64,000 nucleotides of DNA, taken from contig CM064875.1 of assembly GCA_032719365.1 (NCBI GenBank), positions 17,409,816-17,473,815 of the forward strand. The letters run 5' to 3'. The position numbers were made by a program, and so were the translations under genes. The notes below the pieces were generated by a model. The model searched no databases. It was not told where the DNA came from and saw nothing but the letters and a program-made list of their open reading frames with translations. This DNA comes from Prinsepia uniflora (Eukaryota; Streptophyta; Magnoliopsida; Rosales; Rosaceae). The first letter of the stretch is position 1. Each line of letters begins with the position of its first letter. Shown here piece after piece: positions 11,901-22,216 of the stretch.

Positions 11901-12291
11901 TCGGAGGTGTAAACGTGGATCGTTGAGTGTGGTTTGGTGACTCCCAGTGGGAGCAGACGCCAGGATAGATTGGTGTTGAACAAGGAACCGTAGAGTTGTT
12001 TATGTCAGCGAAAGGGTAGATTTGACAAGTGGTGTCAATTCGGAACGTATGGCTACTGTCATTCAACGTGGTCGAATGTAGTCGATACGACATGGGTGTT
12101 AGTGGTACGTCTGATTGCAGACAAGTATTGTTTGGTTAGTTGGTGTACGAGTGTACACGTATCGTGACATCGAATTATTTCCACGAGGTGGATGTGGAAT
12201 CAGAATAGTTGGAGTTTCGAGAACGAAACTAATTAAGGAGGGAAGAACGGTTGGATTTAGGTCAGTTGGAATTTCGAGAACGAAACTAATT
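8986..12291 (+). other. E2 internal region; no gene
   Basis: About 3.3 kb with only short chance frames. Patches match the E1 internal region (for example around 9090-9145 against 3630-3690, and 9800-9840 against 4485-4530), so E1 and E2 belong to one non-autonomous family or share an ancestor. No gag, protease, RT or integrase motif can be supported. Confidence 0.75.
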
Positions 12292-12303
12292 AAGGAGGGA
12301 AGG
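12208..12303 (+). other. E2 polypurine tract, present as a 57-bp tandem duplication
   Basis: The tract AAGGAGGGAAGG (12292-12303) sits directly before the 3' LTR and would prime plus-strand DNA. A near copy, AAGGAGGGAAGA (12234-12245), lies 57 bp upstream within a duplicated block containing TTTCGAGAACGAAACTAAT. Confidence 0.85.
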
Positions 12304-12304
12304 T

Positions 12305-15300
12305 TGTAACGACCCGTCCCAAATTCCTAGATTAGATTAGTGACTAATCACGATTAGTGAGGTTAATCCGTGATTAGTTAGGCGAAATCGGACGAACGAT
12401 GCAAAATGACCGTTTTGCCCCTCGCTTGGGTAAAATGTTAACTTTTCATTTGGAAGGTCAAATGGACTTTGATCAATGACCGTGACGTAGTTTGTGACGT
12501 CACGAGTTCATAGACAGGTGGCACTTTCAATTTCGACCTTCGAGGAGGAAGTTATGACGTTCGGAAGTTAATGGGCATTTTGGTAATTTTATTAAAAAGG
12601 GGCAAATAGTTGACTTTTGGACCGGGATGTCCGATGGCCGAGGGCCGAGGACCGTTACGTAGATAAGGACGATACGAATCCGTAGACAGGCGGCATGTCG
12701 AATTCGGACGTTCGACGGCGAAGTTACGGTTCACAGAAGTTCAAGTGCACTATTGCACGAATTACGAAATAACTTAACTTGTGGACTTTAGTGGGGCCCA
12801 AATATTTAATGGAGGCCCAATGGATGAGTGACAAGTGTCACTCATCCACAGGCCACCCATATACATTCATGCATCGATCATTTCCTTCTTTGTTTTCAAA
12901 CCAACCCGATCTCACACCATTTCCTCTCCCCTGAACAACCCAAACCATCATCCCTTCACTTAGCTAACTTGAGGATGAGACCATGAGAGACTGAGGAATG
13001 AGAGGAGGCTGCTGGAAGCCTGAATCGCCACCCACAGCGCCGAGAGGAGGAGGAACCCGAGAGGGTTCTCGGTACGGCCCCAAACTCCATTTAAATTCTA
13101 TATATATATATATATATATTATGGGCCATTTTGGTTGCTTCCAATGAATTAAATGAGTTATTAGGATTGTGTTAGGAAGATTTTGATAAGCTTTGGGCGG
13201 CTGTACAGCCATGGTGCAGTTTTGGGAAGCTTGAACTGTATGGTTCAAGAATTGAACCTTGAGTTTTGTGTAGTTTTAGGTTGTTTTAATGAGTAGAAAT
13301 GATAGGGAATGAAGAGATATGAATTATAGGATTAATTAGGGTTGAAATCGAACCAAAATAGAGGGATAAAACCACTGAACCGTTCATGCCAGGTCGGAAC
13401 AGTGCCTGAACAGTGAACCGGTTCAACACAGTGCTGTTGGAGGTTGAGGACGATGAACAGTGTTCTGAGCCTTCTTGGGGCGCGTGAGGGCATGTGAACA
13501 GTAATTTGGGGAAGTTTTCAACATATGAAATCTTCTATTCGATGTAACGAAGATTTTGGGAATGGTCTCGTGTCAATCGGACATCGTTTCGATAGGTTTC
13601 GTGGTGTCGGAAGGTTTAGGGTTGGTTTAAAAATAGTTAAAAATTCGGGAAAATTACGGGGCTTTTGTAGGAGGTTAATTAAGTAGTTAGTAACCTTCTA
13701 TTAAAATTTGGACAGGTTTGGGAGTCCCGGTGATGGTGATTGGCTCGGGAGTGCCTATGGCACGCAAATCGAGGCGGCAGCTCGGACGATCTGTGAGTGG
13801 ACCTTGTTTTCTAAATTGGTGCATGCATAAATGTTTATTATATGTTTTAAATACTTGTTTGTGATGCCATGAGTGCATTTGGATGTGTGGTTACGTATAG
13901 GCACGTATTTCGATGTTTCGGCCCTATACGGTGCCTATACGGGGCTGTATGTCTTTATTGGTCTAGATGAAATGGTTTTGGATTTCCAAATGGTTTATGA
14001 ATATGATTTTATGATGTTGATTTGGATTCTTGTGATTTATATGGTTTCACGTATTTCGAGGCGATTTACGTGCTTGCACGTAAATCTAGGTTTTCTGGTT
14101 TTATACTAATTTTCCGTACTTATGGTTTTAGTTATGATTTCATTAAATGATTTTGGATTTGAAAAGGTAACTCTCGGACTTGAGGTCCATTTGATTTACG
14201 GAATCAGGCTGGAGGCCCAATTGGTTTACAATTCGGACTTGAGGTCCAGTTTCTATGTGGATTCGGGCCTAGCGCCCAGTTATGTGTTACAAATGGTTTT
14301 TATAGTTCATGACGGTTTATGGGAACCGGCATGAACACTTAAAATGGATTTATGGGTCATGACGGTTTATGGGAACCAGCATGAACTCATGAAAGTTTTT
14401 ATGGTTCATGACGGCTTATGAGGGGCCGGGCATGATGTAACGCCCCAGAAATTCGAGGATGTTAATATTGAAAATTAATGAATGAATTGACGTCTTTACC
14501 CCTGTGAATTGTATTGCCCAAATTGTTTACTTTTTGATTGGTGGGTCAAACGGACTTTGACCAATGACAGTGACATAGTTCAGGACGTCACGAGTTCATA
14601 GATAGGTGGCACGTCCATTTCGGACGATCAGGGAAAAAGTTATGACTATCGGAAGTTCAGGGGCATTACCGTAATTTGGACGGTAGAGGCGAAAATGTTG
14701 ACTTTTCGTTTGACAACCGATTTTCACACGACTCAAAGACCGTTTGGTAGGTCTCGATACCCTGAGTCTGTTGACAGACGGCACGTTGAAATCGGACTTC
14801 GAATGGCTGAGTTACGGATCTGGAAAGTGAAGGGAATTATGGTAATTTTTGAACTAGGGGCATTTTGGTCATTTTACCCTGGTTACTGTAGCAACCGCGG
14901 GGGAACATGGGCGGCACTACCATGTGCGGTGGTTTTGAGTGCCCAATTGTTTATGCAAGTGTGTGCTGGAAAGAAAGGAATGTTTAAAACTTTTGGAGCA
15001 TCAGAACGTGGTCTGATTCATCCACCCAGCACGACCACATTGTTTAATTTCGATAGAAGCTTTTCGGGGAACAAATCTCAGTGGACAGATTGGACTTCCA
15101 CGAGCCTCTGGGACGGGTTAGGTTGTTTAAAACTGAGTAGAATGTGAGTGAGCTTCACTCTTCCGTTGAAAGAACTGAGAATTGGTGAGGAACCAGAGAG
15201 AAACCATTTCGGGAAAATTTGGAGGGAAATCGGGTTTTCAATTTCTGGTGCTTGTTGGACTGAACCAAGGCTTATTTTAGTCTTCTGTGAGTGTTTAGAA

Positions 15301-17881
15301 CACATCCATATCGAAATCGAAGGAAACCAGCCACAGGTGAGCTGGGACGGTGACTGCCGTGTTTAGAGAAATTTCAGAGGTTTGGATGACTACTTCCAGG
15401 TGAGTGTTGGTTCAATTGATTGTGCTTTTCAGTTTGTTTTGATCCTATGATGCTTCATGTAAGGTTAATTTGATTATGGTTTGGAAACCAGTGAGTTGGG
15501 GTGATCAACCTGTTTGGATGATCACGGGTCGAAGGGCCATTTAAGGAATTGTTTTGGCTAATTAATGTCTCAGAACTTAAATTAGATGATTGATTAACAT
15601 GTTAGGATCAAATTGGATTGAAATCGAGTAGGAATTTATGGGTAATCAACCGGGTCAAGCCACAGGTGGCAAGCCCGTATTACAGACATTCGGGTAAGGA
15701 AGGTGACATTGTAGTAGCTACAGTGTCAGGCGCGTGACTTCCACGCGCAGCCACTTTGGGTGGCGCGTGAGGGTGCATGGGAGCTTATCTCTGATCACGG
15801 TCAACATGACTTTTGTTCCTCTCATTATTCTGAACATTTTTGGTGAATTAACCATGTTGATCTGAGATAGTTAGGTGGGTCAGTTTAGGGCCGGTTGTCT
15901 CGGGAAGCGTGTTTGGACGGTTTCCCCGAGCCGGTTTCTGTTTCGGACTTTTTGGATAAATGTTTAAGACTTGTAGTGACCCTTACGTGTGATTTGGACT
16001 GACAGGAATTGTACGATAATCCCGGTACAGGTCCGTACACGCAGATTCGCAGGGGGATCGTATTGTGAGTGGGCCCGATTTCACTAAACCCTTGCATGCA
16101 TAAATGTTTTTGGATTTACTTATATATTCACATGCTGGAAACAAGAAATGGTTTTGATGATCTTGAAATTATGATTATGGCACGTTTTAAGATGTTTGGG
16201 CTTGAGACCCGTCTGGTGAAACTTGAGTATGGTTTTAGATTTTATCTATATATATGTGCATGTGGATATCAATGATTTTATTTTGGTACTGCACTGTAAT
16301 GATATACTCGTATTATACTGTCTCCTCCGGATGAGGTAGACCGGAGTAGTCACGGCGCAATGCCTGCGACAGGCCATTCTACGGAGGAACAGGACCGTAG
16401 AATGACTCAGGAATGGGATTGTTATAATTGGGCGTCTGGGACATCGAGCATCTAGACGCTAGGAATCTAGGATGCTATTCTCGGACAGGGTTCGAAAATT
16501 TGACTTGGGATTGAGACCCCGAGTGGCACGCGTAGCCTTGGGACTGTGATGTCAGGATTGGAGTATTTTTGTGCAGTGGTTATAATTATATTATGGTTTT
16601 ACTATATGCCTTATGGTTATCATATCTATGATTTATGGTTTCAAATTCTGATGCATGCATGTTTGGAAAACGGAGGGGTAAATTATATGTTTTACTTATT
16701 AAACGGTTTTATAAACTTTGAGTTTCGGCCCACTCACCCTTAATGTTTTGGTAACCCCTCCAGGTTGTGCTACCGAGGTAAAGGAGGATCCTGAGGCTGA
16801 GGCATAGATCTACTTCCACGTACCTGATCTCCTGTTGGGTGGTTTACCCCGCAGGTTTATTTTAGAGTCGTGCTCGCAACTTGTACTTTTGGATTTCATC
16901 CCTTGTCTGACATCTGTTAAATTTGGATTTGATGTATAACTTTAATTTAGTTATTTATTAATTTGAACGTTGAGGTTAAAATTGGAATGTTATTTCGGGT
17001 GTCAGACGGGAGCAGGGCACGTCCCCTTATGGTCCCCGGGGGATCGGGGCGGGTCCTGTCACATGAATCCTGGAAAGGTTTAAAGAATGACTTCAAAAGG
17101 TTTTTCATATGCCATCCTTTATATATGATTATCTTCTCCGGGGAGGGTCGTTGGCCTGGGTGGACCCCGGAGTAGTCACGGAGCATTGACTGAGTGGAGT
17201 CGCCCCCCAGTTGGGTTCCTTACTCTCAGGATGGGCATGGTTCGTTACCTCCAGGGAGGGTCATTGATCTACGGACATTAACTTGGGTGGACCCTGGAGA
17301 GACTTGGGTCTCGACTTGGGTTTGAGACCCCGGTTAGCACGCGCGTAGCTTTATTTTACCATGACAGGTTCTTGGATATGAAATATAATGGATAAACATG
17401 ATTTCAATTGGTTTGGGAAATTATGTTTTATGATGATAAATGGATTTGGGCTGAGATCCCACATATGTTTACTATGGTATGGTTTTCTGTGAACGGTTTT
17501 GGGCGAGCCTGTGTGACTTGGATTTACGGAACATGGGGCTGTGACCCTAATTATGGTTGTTTAAACATATGTGTTTTGATAAATGATTTAACTATGCATG
17601 CATGCTTTTTAGTGAAGGGTATAAAGGTCTTCATATGAAATGTTTTTATAAACTCTTTATTTTTGTCCACTCACAGTCTTTCTGTTTTTAATACCCTTCA
17701 GGTTGACATCGGATGTGGACTGTAGCAGAGACCGAGATATCACATATCTCATCCGGATCCTGGCGTACTCTGATAGCCCGGGAGGGCAAAGGTCGAAAAT
17801 ATCCCTTGTCTGACACTTCGTGTCAGACGGGAGCATGGTCATCGCGCATTAATCCCGGGGGGATTGGGATGGGTCCTGTCA
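12305..17881 (+). repeat. E2 3' LTR (interrupted by a solo LTR)
   Basis: Starts TGTAACGACCC and ends GGGTCCTGTCA. Without the insert (14436-17061 plus one 5-bp duplication) it is about 2.95 kb, matching the 5' LTR. Paired TGACG motifs lie at 12483 and 12495, the second forming the palindrome TGACGTCA. A TA run lies at about 13099-13120. The intron-like segment runs from 13793 to 17701 including the insertion. The 3' hairpin is 17808-17828. Confidence 0.92.
14436..17061 (+). mobile_element. Solo LTR nested in E2 3' LTR
   Basis: TGTAACGCCCC ... CCTGTCA, 2626 bp, flanked by perfect CATGA duplications (14431-14435 and 17062-17066). It shares the family modules: GC-rich hairpin near 15731, GTGAGTGGGCC (16065-16075) complementary to GGCCCACTCAC (16727-16737), acceptor-like CCCCTCCAG ending 16763, and a 3' hairpin with an 87-nt loop (arms 16905-16912 and 17000-17007). 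A 150-codon open frame inside it (14695-15147) resembles no protein I know and is taken as chance. Confidence 0.93.
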
Positions 17882-17886
17882 TGTAT

Positions 17887-18708
17887 ACAATCTATGTTGT
17901 ATATGAGAGTAGAGGTTGTGATGGATGTTGATTGGTCTATCTCTGGAGTTGGTCAGGTGACCACAAGTACTCCGAGAAGACGTTGAGGATAGTAAGGATT
18001 AGTGCATGATTGGACGTTGCCTGAGTGCAGTCCTTGAGTAGGCCAAGTAGGGCCTTGATGATTGATGTGATGGGGGTGCACCGGTGTGTTGTGCACATCG
18101 GACGATGGGATTGACCACGATCAATCGGTATGTTGGGTTTAGAGTTACCCGAGAGGACGAATGTTTTGTCGAATGGATAGAGTCCTAGCTGGACATGAGA
18201 TGGCATTCGGATTAGATCCGATAGTGATAGTTCGATGAGTACCATGATCGGATGTGTTCCGACATGATGATAGGATGACTGGATGTCGACTACTGTGTGC
18301 TTGAGCAGAGTGGAGTGGTAGGGTTCATTGTTTATTTTGAGCAGAGGCTCAAGGTCACGGATGACCAAGGGAACTTTACAGTGTAGACGTGTTATCTCTA
18401 TTGAGACAAGTATTCGATGAGATCTAGATACACTCAGGATGGGTGAGCTATCAAATTTGTTATGACAGTTTAGGACTCAGGTTGAGTCAAGGTTTCAGCG
18501 TAGGTCACGGAGTGACACGAGGTACGACGTGTGGTTCTCGAGAGTGAGTTGGAGCTTTGGAAGCTACGATGACAGTGCGTACCGACGGGTACGGTGGTTA
18601 TGGTGGACGTGTATGATTACACGAGGGTACCCTTTACTTGGGACATGATTGGATTCCTTAGTTGGTTATGGAATTAGGTCGGTTGAAATTTTAAAGACGA
18701 AATTCTTT
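17887..18708 (+). other. E1 internal region, right part; no gene
   Basis: The remaining 0.8 kb of the E1 internal region after the E2 insertion. Nothing coding can be supported. It leads into the purine tract at 18709-18719. Confidence 0.7.
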
Positions 18709-18719
18709 AAGGAGGGAAG
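18709..18719 (+). other. E1 polypurine tract
   Basis: AAGGAGGGAAG, ending just before the 3' LTR start TGTGATGACCC at 18722. Confidence 0.8.
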
Positions 18720-18721
18720 TT

Positions 18722-21243
18722 TGTGATGACCCGTCCCTAATTTTTAGAATTAATTAAGACTAATGACGGATTAGCAAGGCTAATTGGGGATTAACCGAGA
18801 ATTAACGGACCTTCAGGGGGAAATTACGATTTTGCCCATAAACGAGGGTAAAAAGTTGACTTTTGACCAGGAAGGTCCGATGGCCGAGGGCCACGTAGAT
18901 CGAGTTGATATTAGTCCGTAGACAAGTGGCACGTCGAAATCAGACGTTTGATGGAGAAGTTACGATTCACGGAAGTTCCAAGGAATTATTTACGACGACA
19001 CGTTTTACGAGGCAAAAAGGGGACTTTTGTCCTGAGTGGAACCCAGACATTTTGAATTGGCCCAATGGATGAGTGATATCACCCCACCTATCTTCATCTA
19101 TTCCTTGAGTGTGAGACAAACTGAGAGAGGGATTGTGAGGCAAGGGACAGGACGGCTGGCTGCCGTGGACGACGGTGATAGCCCAAAGCCCAAGTAACCC
19201 GAGAAACCCCTTTGTTATTCAAATTTCGATTTCGAGTTTTGGGACGTCTGGTGCTGTGTTTGTCGATTAGGGGCTGTTTATGGGGTCTGTAGGAGGGTGT
19301 TTGAATGATTTTGGATGGTGGTAGGTGGAAGAATAAACCAGGGGAACAGTTGGAATTTTGGGTCATGAGAAAGGTTTCGACTCAGGGGTTTTATGTAGCT
19401 TTTCTTAGTTTTTAAATACAAATAGGTTTCTAAGATTGAGATAAGAAGTTTAGGATTGGATTGGATTGAAATGGACCAAAAATGAGGGAGAAAATGGCCT
19501 GGACCGGCTGACCAGTGGACTGGTCTGAACCAGCTGAATCGCGAGGAAGACGACACTGTGAAGCGGCGCGTGGCTCCCATGCGCAGGGGCTTCTGTCGGC
19601 GTGTGGCCCACTTTCTGGGGAAGGTTCCAACATGTAATTTCATCTATTCGATGTAACAAACATTTTGGGACTGATTTCGAGTCAATCAAACATCGTCTCG
19701 ATATAGTTCGGTGTGTCCGAAGGTTTAGGATCGAGTTTTAAAATGGTTAAAAACTCGAGAAAATTACGGGGCTTTAATGAGGGGTTATTTAAGTAGTTAG
19801 TAACCCTCTAAAATTATTTGGACAGGTTCGGGAGCCCCGGAGACGGTGATTTTCCCGAGAAGGGCGTATGGCACGCGTATCGAGGCACGACTTCGGACGG
19901 TTTGTGAGTGGACCTTTCTTTCTAAATTGATGCATGCATAAATGTTTTATATGTGTTTGAAAACATGTTTTGTGATTCCATGAGTGCATTTGTTTGTGGT
20001 TTGTTTGTATTTATGTATTTGCTTATATTTTGAGGTTTTCGGTTTTATACGATGCATATACGTGCTATGCTTTCTATATTGGTTTGATGAAACGATTTCG
20101 GATTTGGAAATCATGGAATCAGGCATGAGACCCATTTGGTTGAAAACTATCGGACTTGGAGTCCATTTGAATTAATGAGAAATCAGGCTGGAGGCCCATT
20201 TGTGTTATACGATCGGGCCGGGGGCCTCATTAGTTTACGAATTCGGGCTTGAGACCTAGTTGGTTATGATATCGGGCATGATGCCCAGTTATGTTTTATA
20301 AGCATGATTTCGGGTCAGGGACCCATATTTGGATTTACAATGGTTTATGGAAAACCCGGGCGTGGCCCTTTGAATGGTTTTGGAAATGAAATATGAAAAT
20401 GGTTTTTCGTATACCATCCTCATGAACGGATGCCCTCCAAATGTCACGTAGAATCCTGGAGTGACGGGTTGTCTCCTCTAGACGTCTCGTAGTATCCTGG
20501 AGTAGTCACGGGACAATTTCCTGTGAGGGGTCATTTCACGGAGCGACCAGTCCGTACAGCGACTCAAGAGCAGGGATTGCTAGAGGTTAAAACCTCCCCC
20601 CCCCCCCCAAGGGAGGGTCATTGATATGCGAGTCATTGACCTGGGTGGACCCTAAAGAGACTTGGGATTTGAGACCCCGGGTAGCACGCGTAGGTTGGAA
20701 CCGTGACAGGATTGATTGTGGCATCTCGGATGTCAAACATCAGGGATACCGAGGATTGGTTTTGGGCTGAGACCCAAGTGTTTTGGATTTGGGCTGAGTC
20801 CCACTTGAAATGGAATTTTGGGCTGAGATCCACTTGATTGGTTTTGGGCTGAGTCCCACATGGATTGGGGTAGTAGCCCGTATGATTGGTTTGACTTACG
20901 ATTTTGGGCAAAGGCCCTAATGGTTTCATTTTGATAAATGGTTTTCGAATGCATGCATGTTTTTTAGTGAAGGGCATAAATGTCTTCTTTTCTGTGAGAT
21001 GAATTTTATAAACTATTTGTTTTGACCACTCACAGCTTTTCAATGATTATAATGCCTTTCAGGTTGATCACGGATGCGGGCTGTAGCGAAGACCGAGACA
21101 TCACACTCCTCCTCCGAATCCTGGCATACTTTGGAAACCCTGTGGGGCTAAAGTCAGAATTTTCCCTTGTTTGACACTTTGTGTCAGACGGGATCAGGCT
21201 CATCCCGCGTTAATCCCGAGGGGATTTGGGATGGGACCTGATA
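18722..21243 (+). repeat. E1 3' LTR
   Basis: About 2.5 kb, homologous to 937-3563, ending CCTGATA directly before the duplication GTTTT. Intron-like segment 19904-21062, mini-palindromes at 20150-20330 and 20760-20920, a run of C at about 20597-20609, and the 3' hairpin at 21169-21189 (GTTTGACAC / GTGTCAGAC, one G-T pair). Confidence 0.9.
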
Positions 21244-21248
21244 GTTTT

Positions 21249-21740
21249 ACTGTTAAGCATTTGTGTGTTGGCCCTCTTTCTATAGAGGAGATGACAACAG
21301 GAGAGGGAGGAAAAGAAACTGATCATAATGTAATGCGCACGTAAAATCTTTTGGATCCTTGCTCTGCTTTGTGATGTAGTTTTTTTGGTACTTTATTTTT
21401 AAATTGAATTGCTTTCTCTGTCAGGTCTATCTTTAGTTTAAGTCCAGCCTCCGCTAGATTGTTTGATACTTACATATTAGTGACGAATTGGAGCTTCCTT
21501 TTGAAGGAATTCTTGATTATATAAGGGTATTTGTTTGTTTAAATGAGTTAGAATACATTATATTTGTTGAAGTTTTATTTCTTCACTTGTTGCACTTCAA
21601 TATGCTCTGATGAAGTTTGACTACCGATGTGGTATAGTTGTTTGGGGTGAGGTGGGGTGGTGTATATGGCATCAGCCATATTTTTAACAAGAAAATTATT
21701 GTTGGGAGGTATACACTTCAAAAACCCGCATCAACTATCT
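21249..21740. other. Unassigned sequence right of E1
   Basis: AT-rich DNA without a recognisable gene or repeat. The Tat-like gag remnant begins at its right edge; the exact border is not visible. Confidence 0.5.
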
Positions 21741-22211
21741 AAGTTGAGCTTCCTCTACCTGTGGTTCGGGTGGCTGCCACCTTGATTGTAGTTAGGGTCA
21801 TGGTGGCACTTCCTCTTACTGGTGGTAGGGGGTGTGTGGAAGAATTTGGCGCTTTGGCATGGATTCTAGCTCTACGCATAAGTTCTGTGTAGCTTCCCCA
21901 ATCCTCGTTATGGGTTGCATACTTGAAGGAAGACTCGTTGAGGGTGCTCCTAAAGGCGTTGAAGGCACCTTATCATCCGTAACCCGGCAGCGAGAGTACT
22001 CGAGGCTTAATCTTGCAGCATACTTCTGGAGCGTTTCCTCATCCTTCTACCGAATAGAGAAGAGGTCCTCCGTGGAGACAAGCATGTCAGTCTGAATGAT
22101 AAACTGGTCTGAGGGCAGCGTCAGTGAGGGTGAGACTGAAAACAAGGCACAGGACCTCTTATGTGGCGTCCTTGTAAGCTAAGGAAGAGGTGTAGTTATT
22201 CCAGTGGGTAG
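21741..22211 (-). pseudogene. Tat-like Ty3/gypsy gag remnant, downstream part
   Basis: On the minus strand, from 22211 leftwards, translation in shifting frames gives gag-type text: A-T-H-W-N-N-Y-T-S-S-L, then S-L-T-L-T-D-A-A-L, then D-E-T-L-Q-K-Y-A-A-R-L, and later F-N-A-F-R-S-T-L and E-L-M-R-R-A-R-I-H-A-K-A. These fit the retrotransposon gag domain of Tat-lineage elements in order. The frame has stops and shifts. It joins the piece at 24778-24812 and 30488-31366 once two inserted solo LTRs are taken out. The element stops here; no pol or 3' LTR is seen further left. Confidence 0.7.
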
Positions 22212-22216
22212 CGGGG

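Larger units (their letters stand above)
6035..17881 (+). mobile_element. E2: non-autonomous LTR retrotransposon nested in E1
   Basis: TGTAACGACCC at 6035 to CCTGTCA at 17881, flanked by TGTGT (6030-6034) and TGTAT (17882-17886), a duplication with one mismatch. The LTRs are about 2.93 kb; the 3' copy is enlarged to 5.58 kb by a solo LTR. The internal region (8968-12304) is about 3.3 kb and lacks recognisable gag/pol. The two LTRs look very similar by eye, clearly more so than those of E1, so E2 is younger, as its nested position requires. Confidence 0.9.
937..21243 (+). mobile_element. E1: non-autonomous LTR retrotransposon (LARD-like), host of nested E2
   Basis: The element runs from TGCGACGACCC at 937 to CCTGATA at 21243 and is flanked by the perfect 5-bp duplication GTTTT (932-936 and 21244-21248). 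It has two related LTRs of about 2.6 and 2.5 kb, a TGGTATCAGAGCAGG primer-binding site and a purine tract AAGGAGGGAAG just before the 3' LTR. Its internal region, after removing E2, is only about 3.3 kb and has no recognisable gag or pol. Such elements depend on proteins made by relatives; the Tekay-like element at 44890-53610, with similar termini and purine tract, is a plausible type of helper. The two LTRs differ at many sites and the terminal CA is TA at the 3' end, so it is fairly old. Confidence 0.85.

Noticed and set aside
14695..15147. 150-codon frame inside a solo LTR
   Set aside because: Overlaps U3 blocks and conserved LTR modules also present in LTRs where the frame is closed.
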